A DNA stretch of 32,850 bases from CAYGBW01 sp964348185 (GCA_964348185.1 CAYGBW010000014.1:1-32850); one strand, 5' to 3'. Shown: positions 15,915 through 23,900, counted from the first letter of the stretch. Numbers and translations are program-made. The notes: a model not told the origin generated them from the sequence alone.

Positions 15915-15986
15915 GTCCTTCGACTCATAGGTTCGATAACGAACTGATTCCCTCAGGACTTAGTGCTGTCTGCGACGAGCCCCTCG

Positions 15987-16047
15987 GCCTTGAGCCTTTC
16001 GGCAGTGAGCTTAAGGCCGAACTGCTCACTGCCGAAAGGCTCAGGGC
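15987..16047 (+). repeat. Long stem-loop between dctP and dctQ
   Basis: TGAGCCTTTCGGCAGTGAGC at 15991-16010 is followed after 13 bases by its perfect complement at 16024-16043, a 20-bp stem that extends a few more pairs with one G.U. No T-tract follows, so it is more like an mRNA-stabilising or processing hairpin than a terminator. The flanking 16044-16090 has further GCTCAG/GAAGGCTC fragments. The rest of the 15915-16279 gap holds no convincing gene. Confidence 0.7.
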
Positions 16048-16279
16048 TGAACTGCTCGGGTCGAAGGCTCAGCTGAGGCGAGTGAGCAAAGGGGTTCAAC
16101 ATACTTGTTACGATACGTTACAGCAGTTGCGAATCGAAGCACTCAGCCTCAGGACGATACAGGGATGGCCTGGCCGGTGGTTCTGCAAAGGTCTGTCGGA
16201 ACCAGGCCTCTCTTATTGCGTTCTTGCCAACACGTCATTACTCACTTCGAGTTCTGCGGCGATAGGGGAAACCGTAACG

Positions 16280-16819
16280 ATGCGTCAGAACATCCAGCGG
16301 TCATACAAAAAGGTATTGGAGATCATCGAGTTTGTTGACACGGTCATTTGCATTGTCCTCCTGGCAGCGATTGTTGTCATCGGGGCTACGGAGGTTTTTC
16401 TCCGGTTTGTATTCAGTTCTTCACTGCCTTGGGCTGTCGAGCTGAATATCTTCCTGGCTACGTGGTTATACTTTCTCGGTTTTGGCCTTCTTGCGATGAA
16501 AGGAGGGTATATCTATGTTGACTACCTGTACAAGTTTCTTCCACACGCCGTCAAGAGAGTTTTGGAACTTGTGGTTCCGCTGGGCATCCTTTTGTTTTCC
16601 GTGGTCGTTCTATACAAGGGCATAGAGCTACAGCCTATTCAACGGAGACTCCTCGTATTCGCTTTCCCCATCCCTCTGAACTACTATTCTCTTGCCGTTG
16701 TGGTCTGCATGGCACTTTTGATACTGGTCACGATTTACGAGCTCTGGATGAGAATTGAACCTTCGATCGACCCCTCCAGAAGAGAAGGGGGTCATGGCTC
16801 GAGAGAGGAGTCCCAATGA
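16280..16819 (+). CDS. dctQ: TRAP transporter small permease, DctQ family
   Basis: A 179-residue inner-membrane protein with four hydrophobic segments (about 20-42, 55-77, 95-117 and 134-156). The segment EVFLRFVFSSSLPWAVELNIFLATWLYFLG matches the DctQ signature in pieces such as RFVF...LPWAVEL and LATWLYFLG. With DctM it forms the membrane part of a sodium-driven TRAP transporter. The frame is open back to 16082, but that part runs through repeats and reads as non-coding; the ATG at 16280, with GGGGAA upstream, begins the family-like protein. Its stop overlaps the dctM start by four bases (ATGA), a sign of coupled translation. Confidence 0.88.
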   Translation: MRQNIQRSYKKVLEIIEFVDTVICIVLLAAIVVIGATEVFLRFVFSSSLPWAVELNIFLATWLYFLGFGLLAMKGGYIYVDYLYKFLPHAVKRVLELVVPLGILLFSVVVLYKGIELQPIQRRLLVFAFPIPLNYYSLAVVVCMALLILVTIYELWMRIEPSIDPSRREGGHGSREESQ

Positions 16820-18099
16820 TTTCAGTTATCATGACGCTGATCTTCATTGGCCTGATTGCTTTTCGATTCCCCGTAAGTGTCTCCATTGCACTGTCCACCA
16901 TGGCGGCTCTGTTAATCGGTGGAAAACAGTTCCTGATTGTCCCTCAATACATGGCTATGGGGGTTGAGAACCCCGCGCTGCTGGCCGTTCCTTTTTTTAT
17001 CCTGGCTGGAAATCTCATGAACAGTATTGGCTTAACACGGAGGATATTCGATTTCGCCCAAACCGCCGTGGGACACGTGAAGGGAGGCCTGGCTCAGGTC
17101 AATGTGGTCGCCAGCATGATATTCGCCGGCATATCTGGAGCTGCAATGGCTGATTGCGCCGGGCTAGGGATTATCGAAATCAAGGCCATGACGTCATATG
17201 GCTATCGCAAACCCTTTGCGGCGGCAGTAACCCTGGCATCAGCTGTCATTGGTCCAATCATTCCGCCAAGCATCGGTATGGTCATCTTTGCGATTATCGC
17301 GGAGGCTTCCGTTGGAAGGATGTTCGTGGCGGGGATTATTCCAGGTATCATCATCGGCATATCCATCATGGGGATGAACTACTACTATGCGGCTCGAGGC
17401 ATTGAGCCCTGTCCGACTTGGCCCAGGCAGCCAGTTTTGGTCGTGACGAAAAGTGTTCTCAAAAACATCATGGCCCTTATTGCGCCCCTTATTATTCTCA
17501 CCGGTTTCGTGTTTGGCGTGGTGACCCCTACAGAGGCCGGCATCATAGCCATCTTATACTCAATTCTTGTCGGATTTATTTACAGGGACATACGGGGCCG
17601 TGAGGTATATGCAGGATTGGTAGAGTCTGTCAAATCGACCGCTCTGATCATGTTCCTCATCGCCGTTTCAACGGTCATGGGTTGGGTCTATACGGCCGAT
17701 GGGATCCCTCAGAAGCTTGCCAATTTCTTGATCGGTCTGGCGCAAAACAAATACCTCATCCTGTTCCTTATCAACATATTTCTCCTCGTTTTGGGGTGTA
17801 TCCTGGAGCCAATACCCGTCATGATCATCACAACTCCCATTCTTTTGCCCGTTGTGCAGCAATTAGGAGTGGATATCGTCCACTTCGGGATTATCGTGAA
17901 TTACAATATCACCCTTGGGATCATCACGCCCCCCCTGGGGATCGGTCTGTATGTCATGATGGGAATCACCGATCTATCCTTTGAACAGGTAGTCAAGTCT
18001 GCGATGCCGTATCTGATACCCCATGTGTGCTCACTGTTTCTCATATCTTTTGTGCCGGAACTTTCGTTGTGGCTGCCCAGTATTGTCTTTGGAAGCTAA
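16816..18099 (+). CDS. dctM: TRAP transporter large permease, DctM family
   Basis: A 427-residue polytopic inner-membrane protein, the normal DctM length, with about twelve hydrophobic segments. Family landmarks include VPFFILAGNLMNSIGLTRR near residue 60, FAGISGAAMADCAGLG, GPIIPPSIGMVIF and GVVTPTEAGIIAILYS. DctM carries the sodium-coupled transport path; DctP delivers the ligand from the periplasm. It overlaps dctQ by four bases and closes the plus-strand operon. It converges on the alpha/beta-hydrolase gene; the 300 bases between them are filled by a repeat unit with two perfect hairpins. Confidence 0.94.
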   Translation: MISVIMTLIFIGLIAFRFPVSVSIALSTMAALLIGGKQFLIVPQYMAMGVENPALLAVPFFILAGNLMNSIGLTRRIFDFAQTAVGHVKGGLAQVNVVASMIFAGISGAAMADCAGLGIIEIKAMTSYGYRKPFAAAVTLASAVIGPIIPPSIGMVIFAIIAEASVGRMFVAGIIPGIIIGISIMGMNYYYAARGIEPCPTWPRQPVLVVTKSVLKNIMALIAPLIILTGFVFGVVTPTEAGIIAILYSILVGFIYRDIRGREVYAGLVESVKSTALIMFLIAVSTVMGWVYTADGIPQKLANFLIGLAQNKYLILFLINIFLLVLGCILEPIPVMIITTPILLPVVQQLGVDIVHFGIIVNYNITLGIITPPLGIGLYVMMGITDLSFEQVVKSAMPYLIPHVCSLFLISFVPELSLWLPSIVFGS

Positions 18100-18203
18100 G
18101 TGCTTCGATTCCCCTGTCACTCTAGAACTAGAAGAATTAACATGAGCTCAGATCATCCCATGATTGACCGATTTCCAAGCTATCTATGAAGCATCCCTGT
18201 TTA

Positions 18204-18406
18204 CTAGCCCGGATTATTCATGAATCCCTGTTGGCTCCATGAACAATCCGCCCGGAGGGCTTCGACTGCAGCCTTATCAGGCCTCCGCTCAGGGCTAGCC
18301 TTGAGCGGGTGGGAAGCACCCTGTCGAAACCCGCAACAAAGATTCTTAATTTGTTGCGGGTGCTTATTCACGAATCGTAAAGATTCGTGAATAATGCAGG
18401 CTAGGA
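18204..18406. repeat. Repeat unit with 23-bp imperfect inverted ends
   Basis: The left end CTAGCCCGGATTATTCATG... (18204-18226) and the complement of the right end at 18384-18406 agree at 20 of 23 positions. The left end recurs in inverted orientation at 27477-27498 with one mismatch in 22. Inside are a GCTCAGGG-type degenerate palindrome (about 18256-18330) and two perfect hairpins. No coding frame is seen. It fills the space between two convergent genes, and the right end supplies the stop codon of the hydrolase gene. Confidence 0.6.
18329..18394. terminator. Two adjacent perfect hairpins between convergent genes
   Basis: ACCCGCAACAAA (18329-18340) pairs over 12 bp with TTTGTTGCGGGT (18350-18361), with a 9-base loop. 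TTATTCACGAATC (18364-18376) pairs over 13 bp with GATTCGTGAATAA (18382-18394), with a 5-base loop. There is no clean T-tract, so bidirectional termination is inferred mainly from position between dctM and the hydrolase gene. Confidence 0.45.
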
Positions 18407-19204
18407 ATTCGGCACGTGCTTATCGAGGAATTCTATCGTCATTCGGTTGAACTCCTCGGGTTGCTCTTCGGGCACTGTATGGGAAGCGTTTGGAACGGCC
18501 ACAAACTCAGCTTTGGATATTTGATCTGCAATGAATTCATGATCGGCCACCGGTGTAGAGCGGTCCCCCTCTCCCGTTATCACAAGGGTAGGACACTGAA
18601 TCTTGTGAAGGTTCCCTGTCAAATCATACTTGAGGATTCCCCTAAAATTCGCCGCATACCCCATCGGAGGATTGGCGGCAACCATATTTCGATAGAGCTG
18701 AATGACATCCGGGTGTTCACGGCGGAATGATTCTTGAAACCACCTTTCCATCGTCTCTTCCAACAAGGGCTCCGAGCCTTCCTTTTCTATTATCTCAATC
18801 CATTCAGGAATCAGTCTTAAGGTTCTGCCTCCTATTTTCGCTGACGTACAGGCTACAATGAGGGCAGTTACCCTTTGCGGACGATCGATGGCCAGCTGCA
18901 TACCGACAAATCCGCCATATGCGTGACCAACAATCGCCGCTTCTTTGATGCCGAGGACATCCATGAATGCCTCCAAATCCTTGGCGTGAACATCAACGGT
19001 TACAGTCATCCCCGGTTTCCCTACTGTCTCGGATTTTCCCATTCCCCGCAACTCATAAACGATTGTCCGATACTTCTTCCCAAGTTCAGGCATAAGATGC
19101 CTCCACAGATCCCGGTTCAGGCCATTCCCATGAATACAGAAAACAGAATATCCCCTGCCTGATTCGATATACTGTAACCTTACACCATTCGCAATCACAT
19201 CCAT
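18401..19204 (-). CDS. Alpha/beta-hydrolase-fold protein with Ala in place of the nucleophile Ser
   Basis: A 267-residue single-domain alpha/beta-hydrolase-fold protein. The oxyanion region is CIHGNG (about 23-28), the acid is Asp214 (GEGDRSTP) and the base is His242 (NASHTVPEE). The nucleophile elbow reads VGHAYGGFVG, with Ala95 where G-H-S-x-G would place Ser, so classic serine-hydrolase chemistry is not possible. The minus-strand codons here are GGT CAC GCA TAT GGC. It could be a non-hydrolytic lyase-like or binding member. The ATG at 19204 is chosen for GGAGG upstream and its fit to the fold; the frame runs back to 19285 into the end of the amidohydrolase. It is 55 bases downstream of the amidohydrolase and co-transcribed with it. 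Confidence 0.85.
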   Translation of the reverse strand: MDVIANGVRLQYIESGRGYSVFCIHGNGLNRDLWRHLMPELGKKYRTIVYELRGMGKSETVGKPGMTVTVDVHAKDLEAFMDVLGIKEAAIVGHAYGGFVGMQLAIDRPQRVTALIVACTSAKIGGRTLRLIPEWIEIIEKEGSEPLLEETMERWFQESFRREHPDVIQLYRNMVAANPPMGYAANFRGILKYDLTGNLHKIQCPTLVITGEGDRSTPVADHEFIADQISKAEFVAVPNASHTVPEEQPEEFNRMTIEFLDKHVPNS

Positions 19205-19259
19205 TCCCACCCTCCTCCCCATGTGGGGTGATAATAGTGAGTCTAATCCCTTCCGGCCT

Positions 19260-20558
19260 TCAAATGGCAATTCTCCCGTCTTCAACGACTATTCGGCCCG
19301 CTATAATGACATACCTGACCCTGGTTATGTCCTCCTTATCCACTACGATGATGTCAGCCACCTTGCCTGGCTCAATCAGGCCTTTCTGTGGAGCCAGGCG
19401 AGGGATGATCGCTGCAGGGGAGCTCGTCGCGAGCTTCACGGCTTTTGGGAGGCTAACAACCCCTTTTTCCACGGCCTTTTTGATTAAGAGCAGAATCGGG
19501 TCGTGGTAGCCCCCCGAGTAGTCTGTGACGAGCACATCCACAAGGTCCTGCTCGAGCAGAGCAAAAGCACCTGTAGGATCGGCTTCGATCTGCTTCGCAG
19601 CAAAATGATCGGCTGAGAAAACCTCAACATGAGCTCCTGCAGCCTTAACCTCTTTTGCGATGGCGATCATCTCTTCTGGTGTCATATGATGGTTAACGTG
19701 GGTGGCTACGACCATAGGCCCCAGTTCTTTGGCAGCCTGAAGAAGGACCTCTCTCGAAGGCGGTTCAGTGTGGAGGAGCGCGGGTATCCCCAGTTTTGGA
19801 ACATACTCTATGGTCTCGAGTATCGCTTCGTTGTGTGCTTCGATAGGAATGATACTCGTCTCTCTGACGAGGTTTTTGACCTCATCCAAGGTCATGTCTT
19901 CAAGCCCAGCCTTCTTCATCGCCCTGCGCAATGCCTGGTCGTCATCTGCTAGAACCGCTTCATCTAAGTCAAACGCATCTCGAGCCAAAAGGGGCTTTCC
20001 AAGTCGCATACTCTTCTCATAGGTGCCATAGGATGTGCCCGGAGAACCCACCTCACCTAGCGCCACCGCGCCATGGGATACCGCTTCTTCAGCAGTGAAC
20101 TTTCTATGCCACTCATCAAACTGCAGCCCACTTGCTAATTCTGCCGCTCTGAAGTTCTTAGGCGTATGAAGCGTGGCCATTTTGACGTTGATCGGGTGAA
20201 CCTTGTTTATACTTTCATTTTCAAAAGGCAGAACAAAACCATCAGAGTCCAGTATCGTGGTCGTTCCCTGAAGAAGGTGGTTATTAAGATTGGCAAAAAC
20301 TCTCTCTTCCGGAAGAGGCGTCCAAGCCCAAAGTAAAGGGGGGCCGAAACATATGGCATGGGCATGGATGTTGATCAGTCCAGGCATAACGATGCCGCCT
20401 TTGGCGTTGATCACCCGGTGAGAGTAGAAGTTGTATGGAATATATCCCAACCTTGGAAGATCGGTTATCAAACCATTTTCGATAACCACCGAGGTATCTT
20501 CGAGAAATGATTTCCCATCACCGGTTATGACATTTCCATTTACGATATCAATCCTCAT
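19260..20558 (-). CDS. Metal-dependent amidohydrolase-superfamily protein
   Basis: A 432-residue enzyme of the amidohydrolase superfamily. The metal motif INIHAHA (His65, His67) follows the family entry MPGLI. Later candidate ligands are Glu in ALGEVGSPG, His in IEAHNEA and LLHTEPP/ATHVNHH, and the final barrel Asp in VTDYSGGYHD. The C-terminal GLIEPGKVADIIVVDKED is the classic closing beta-sandwich of imidazolonepropionase, dihydroorotase and enamidase-like members. It probably hydrolyses a C-N bond of a cyclic or N-acyl compound in the cytoplasm. GGAGGTTG precedes the ATG. It is the first gene of a two-gene minus-strand operon convergent with the HyuAB-MttB-TRAP operon, so a related substrate is plausible. 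Confidence 0.88.
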   Translation of the reverse strand: MRIDIVNGNVITGDGKSFLEDTSVVIENGLITDLPRLGYIPYNFYSHRVINAKGGIVMPGLINIHAHAICFGPPLLWAWTPLPEERVFANLNNHLLQGTTTILDSDGFVLPFENESINKVHPINVKMATLHTPKNFRAAELASGLQFDEWHRKFTAEEAVSHGAVALGEVGSPGTSYGTYEKSMRLGKPLLARDAFDLDEAVLADDDQALRRAMKKAGLEDMTLDEVKNLVRETSIIPIEAHNEAILETIEYVPKLGIPALLHTEPPSREVLLQAAKELGPMVVATHVNHHMTPEEMIAIAKEVKAAGAHVEVFSADHFAAKQIEADPTGAFALLEQDLVDVLVTDYSGGYHDPILLLIKKAVEKGVVSLPKAVKLATSSPAAIIPRLAPQKGLIEPGKVADIIVVDKEDITRVRYVIIAGRIVVEDGRIAI

Positions 20559-20775
20559 TATTCAACCTCCATTGCCTGTTATTGATTGAGAGTGTTTGGG
20601 ATTATGCAATGCCGAAACGCGAAACAGATTGGTTTCGCCTTCCCATTCCTTCATGGAAGGAATCCGTACCCTGGATTAATCGATTGGGTATCATCACAAC
20701 CTCTGCAGCATCCGCCAGTTTTTAGCCCTCGATCGAAACCATCATGAGTTCTTGAACAGATTAGATGGAAGGATC

Positions 20776-20804
20776 ACGATATCATTTCCCTAGAATAGGG
20801 TCAA
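20776..20804 (-). promoter_or_regulatory. Promoter of the amidohydrolase operon with an internal palindrome
   Basis: On the minus strand TTGACC (20799-20804), a 17-base spacer and TATCGT (20776-20781), about 220 bases before the start codon. The spacer and -35 edge contain the palindrome CCCTA-GAA-TAGGG (20788-20800), a good place for a repressor. Confidence 0.5.
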
Positions 20805-20865
20805 GAAAAAAGTGCTGGAGTTTCCTCAGAAAATCAGCGTGTAATTGCTCAAAGTCAACAAGTAC

Positions 20866-21085
20866 GAAGTAAGGGCTAGAATGACAAATCACAAAGTTCA
20901 AAGTCCAAAGGAATGTCAAAGCTCAAACGACAAACAGGGATAAACAATGGGCTCAGCTGTTGAGTTGGCGATTGGCTGAGCTACCTAACTATTTGATTCT
21001 TCATGGAATTTCAAAGTTTTCACGGTTGACATTGGGATTTGATTTGACATTTGAGTTTTGGCATTTGAAATCAATTCTTCGACAC
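20866..21085. repeat. Degenerate inverted-repeat region rich in TTTGACATT/AATGTCAAA words
   Basis: The left half carries words such as CAAAGTTCAAAGTCCAAAG and AATGTCAAAGCTCAAAC; the right half carries the complements TTGACATT, TTTGACATTTGAG and GCATTTGAAAT. In the centre GCTCAGC (20951-20957) faces GCTGAGC (20975-20981). It looks like a decayed long inverted repeat. The rest of the 20559-21344 gap has a small CCACGG/CCGTGG hairpin at 21102-21119 and no convincing gene or promoter. Confidence 0.35.
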
Positions 21086-21344
21086 CTCAAAGGGATTTGG
21101 GCCACGGTCCGAGCCGTGGAAGCCAAAAATTGGGAGACTCCAGGATATTCCTTCTTGCTCTCCATGGTCTTATGTGGTTAAATTTTTCATTCTTGGTCGG
21201 TCACAGGCCCGTGACGCGCTTTTGACGCTCTTTCCTGGGGGGGATGATGGGTTTGAGAACCGCCCTCGGGTCCCTCCAGGGGGACGTCTTTCGAAAGTGC
21301 TGGTCGGAAGAAGATCAAGAGATCGTGATGATGGGGGAGGAACG

Positions 21345-22226
21345 ATGGAAGAGAACTGGTTGGTGTATGTGAACGGGGAAATGGTCCCCATGAAAGATGC
21401 AAAAATCTCCGTGTTTGACAGGGCCTTTCAATACGGGGACGGCGTCTTTGAGGGGATGCGATGTTATGAGGGGCGGATTTTCAAGCTGACAGAGCACACG
21501 GATCGACTGTTCCGGTCGGCAACGATGGTGGGCATTGAAATGCCTCTGACCAAGGCAGAGTTCAACGAGGCGGTAAAGCGGGTGATCCGGGAGAATGGCT
21601 TTCGGGAGGCCCATATCAAACCGGTGGTATCGCGGGGGACAGCGTGGAAGTTGGGTTTAGACCCGCGGAACACCACGGCGCCCAACATCGTGATTCCGGC
21701 AAGACCCATCGGAAAGTCGATGTTTGATGTGGAGAAAGGGTTCAAACTGGCCTCTGTAAGCGTTCGGAAAGTCCCGGCGATGTGCATGGATCCGCGGGTC
21801 AAGTCATGCAACTACCTGGTCAACATCCTGGCCCGTGCCGAGGCGATTGCCTCTGGGGCGGATGAGGCGATCATCCTGGACATCCATGGATACGTGGCCG
21901 AAGGGAGCGGTGACAACATTTTTCTCGTCAAAGACGGAGATCTGTACACGCCACCGGTTCAGGATGCGCTGGCGGGAATCACCCGCGAGACGGTGATCGA
22001 GTTGGCTGAAAGAGCCGCAATCACCGTCCATGAGACGAAATTGACCACCTACGACGTGTACATCGCTGATGAGGTGTTTGTAACGGGATCGGGTGCAGGG
22101 ATCGTTGCGGTGACAGAGGTTGACAAGCGTGAGGTGTCCGGGGGGAAGCTGGGCCCAGTGACGAGAAAGATAAGCCAGGCCTATGGCGAGGAGGCCAAGA
22201 AAGGCGAGTCTGTGTACGACGAATAG
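21345..22226 (+). CDS. Class IV (branched-chain amino acid type) aminotransferase
   Basis: A 293-residue PLP enzyme of fold type IV. The N-terminus WLVYVNGEMVPMKDAKISVF and FQYGDGVFEGMRCYEG are hallmarks of branched-chain and D-amino acid aminotransferases. The Schiff-base Lys is Lys153 (DPRVKSCNYLVN), the PLP N1 partner is Glu186 (GYVAEGSGDNIF), and VTGSGAGIVAV near the C-terminus binds phosphate. It transfers an amino group between glutamate and a 2-oxo acid in the cytoplasm. The frame is open to 21174, but the ATG at 21345 has GGGGGAGG upstream and the correct family start. It heads a run with the KARI-like gene 66 bases downstream. Substrate preference is uncertain, so ilvE is not assigned. 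Confidence 0.88.
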   Translation: MEENWLVYVNGEMVPMKDAKISVFDRAFQYGDGVFEGMRCYEGRIFKLTEHTDRLFRSATMVGIEMPLTKAEFNEAVKRVIRENGFREAHIKPVVSRGTAWKLGLDPRNTTAPNIVIPARPIGKSMFDVEKGFKLASVSVRKVPAMCMDPRVKSCNYLVNILARAEAIASGADEAIILDIHGYVAEGSGDNIFLVKDGDLYTPPVQDALAGITRETVIELAERAAITVHETKLTTYDVYIADEVFVTGSGAGIVAVTEVDKREVSGGKLGPVTRKISQAYGEEAKKGESVYDE

Positions 22227-22292
22227 GGGATGGGATACCCAGGGATCGAGGATTTGGGTTGCCCGGGGGGTTCGATCGAGGAGGATTGGGTG

Positions 22293-23321
22293 ATGAGCAG
22301 GAAGCTTTACATGGATGGTGATGCTGATCTCGATTTGCTTTCGGATTTTACAATGGCCGTCGTGGGTTACGGGACCCAGGGGACCGCAAGGGCAATGAAC
22401 ATGCGCGATTCGGGGCTCACGGTAATCATTGGTGCAGATGAGGACAATCCGGAGTGGGAGCGGGCGAAGAAGGACGGATTTGAGGTCGTGCCCATCGAGG
22501 AGGCCGGTAGACGGGCCGATATTTTCGAGCTCCAGGTACCGGACATGGCCTATCGTTGTGCGGAGGCATACAACAGGAAGATCAGACCGGTGGCCAAGGC
22601 TTATCATATGATCTGTCTTTCGAGTGCGTTTAATTTCTACTATGGGCATATTGTTCCCCCCCCTGGGGCCGATGCGATCGTTACTGCAGCGAAATCGCCA
22701 GGCTCTGCAGTCCGAACAGAATACGTGGCTGGAAGTGGAGTTCCAGGTATATTGGCTATACATCAAGACGCCTCTGGCAAAGCGTGGGAGAGAGGCCTTG
22801 CGGTTTGCAAGGGGATAGGCTTTACCCGGGTTGGTGTGCAGCAGACGACCGTAGAGGAGGAGACCGTGACCGATCTTCTGGGAGAGCACTGTGCCTGGGG
22901 ATGCATTGTGGCGCTTTTGAAGACGGTCTTTGAGGTGATGGTCGAGGCGGGCTACGATCCTGCTGTCGCCTTTTACGAGGCGGTGAACGAGTCGAAGCTG
23001 ACAACGGATCTTATCTACAAGTTTGGCTTGGCAGGGATGCTGGAGCGCATTTCGAACACTGCGGCCTATGGAGCGATGACGGTAGGACCAAAGATCATCG
23101 ATGAGAGTGTGAAGGACAGGATTCGCCAGGCGATGGAGAACATCAAGAACGGAGGCTTTGATCGGGATTGGAAGGGCGACTACGAGAAGGGGTACGAGAA
23201 CTACAAGCGGCTTTTGAATGAGACGGCGGATCATCAAGCGGATGTGGTCGGCAACGAGATCAGGAAGCGGCTTGGAGTGCTCAAAGCGGGTGACTTTTCG
23301 ATCAAGAATCCCTTGACCTGA
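22293..23321 (+). CDS. Ketol-acid reductoisomerase-like protein lacking the catalytic His
   Basis: A 342-residue class I KARI-like protein. The Rossmann motif VVGYGTQG (24-30) binds NAD(P)H. In the C-terminal knotted domain the metal and substrate residues are all present: Asp194 and Glu198 (DLLGEH), Glu229 and Glu233 (YEAVNES), Ser254 (RISNTA) and Lys134 (TAAKSPG). The near-invariant SHGFN motif, whose His is needed for catalysis in known KARIs, reads SSAFN (Ser111, Ala112). KARI converts acetolactate to dihydroxyisovalerate; this variant may act on another substrate or only perform one half-reaction. The ATG at 22293 has GAGGAGG eight bases upstream; the frame extends to 22230. Neighbours are a class IV aminotransferase and an acetolactate-synthase-like gene. 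Confidence 0.85.
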   Translation: MSRKLYMDGDADLDLLSDFTMAVVGYGTQGTARAMNMRDSGLTVIIGADEDNPEWERAKKDGFEVVPIEEAGRRADIFELQVPDMAYRCAEAYNRKIRPVAKAYHMICLSSAFNFYYGHIVPPPGADAIVTAAKSPGSAVRTEYVAGSGVPGILAIHQDASGKAWERGLAVCKGIGFTRVGVQQTTVEEETVTDLLGEHCAWGCIVALLKTVFEVMVEAGYDPAVAFYEAVNESKLTTDLIYKFGLAGMLERISNTAAYGAMTVGPKIIDESVKDRIRQAMENIKNGGFDRDWKGDYEKGYENYKRLLNETADHQADVVGNEIRKRLGVLKAGDFSIKNPLT

Positions 23322-23372
23322 TCCGATCCGTGGAGAATGCCCAGAATCATTGTGGCTTGCCTGGAGGTCGGA

Positions 23373-23900
23373 ATGGCGAAGCTAGACGAAAGGGCCAAGA
23401 GAATCATCGAGGTGGGTTTGAAACATCCAGAAGTTAGAACAGAATCTGTCGAGGGGAGAGGGGGAAGAGTTATCTCTGCAAGACTTCGGCCCGGGACCGA
23501 TCTGATTGCCGGGATCAAGGAATTGACGAGGAAACACAATGTGCTGGCGGGTGCCCTGGTTGTGTCATTCGGGAGCCTGGCAAGGGCCGAAGTCACATGG
23601 ACAGAGGGGAGCAAGAGCGATCCTTCGAAGAAAGGCGAACGAACGAGGCTTCAAGGTCCTCTTTCTTTCCTCTCGAGTCAGGGAAAGGTGGGAATCACCG
23701 AGGAGGGAGAGCCTCTTGTGCATCTTCACGGCGTATTGGCAGATCTGGATGGACGAGTGTGGGGGGGGCACTTCCACGAGGGAAACAATCCCGTGTTTTC
23801 AACGTTTGAAATCGTCATTCAGGAGATTCTTGGGGTCAGGCACACCCGTATCTGGGACGATGAGTCTGAGGTGAAGCTGCCAAAGGCCATAAAACTGTGA
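23373..23900 (+). CDS. DUF296/PPC-domain protein
   Basis: A 175-residue protein dominated by a PPC (DUF296) domain from about residue 35 to 160. Landmarks are RLRPGTDLIAGIKEL at the first strand and helix, NVLAGALVVSFGSL, and LVHLHGVLADLDGRVWGGH with the conserved HxH...H set that binds metal in several bacterial homologues. Bacterial PPC proteins are trimeric and of largely unknown function; the plant versions bind DNA through an added AT-hook, which is absent here. The ATG at 23373 is preferred because GGAGG lies five bases upstream; an in-frame ATG at 23337 adds 12 residues. It follows the KARI-like gene by about 50 bases and is likely in the same operon. Confidence 0.82.
   Translation: MAKLDERAKRIIEVGLKHPEVRTESVEGRGGRVISARLRPGTDLIAGIKELTRKHNVLAGALVVSFGSLARAEVTWTEGSKSDPSKKGERTRLQGPLSFLSSQGKVGITEEGEPLVHLHGVLADLDGRVWGGHFHEGNNPVFSTFEIVIQEILGVRHTRIWDDESEVKLPKAIKL

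Noticed and set aside
16082..16279. N-terminal extension of DctQ.
   Set aside because: It runs through repeat-derived sequence and lacks likeness to DctQ; the family-like protein begins at 16280.
21804..23237. A 477-codon open frame on the minus strand opposite the aminotransferase and KARI-like genes.
   Set aside because: It spans two well-supported plus-strand genes and their junction and reads as low-likeness, His- and Arg-rich shadow sequence.
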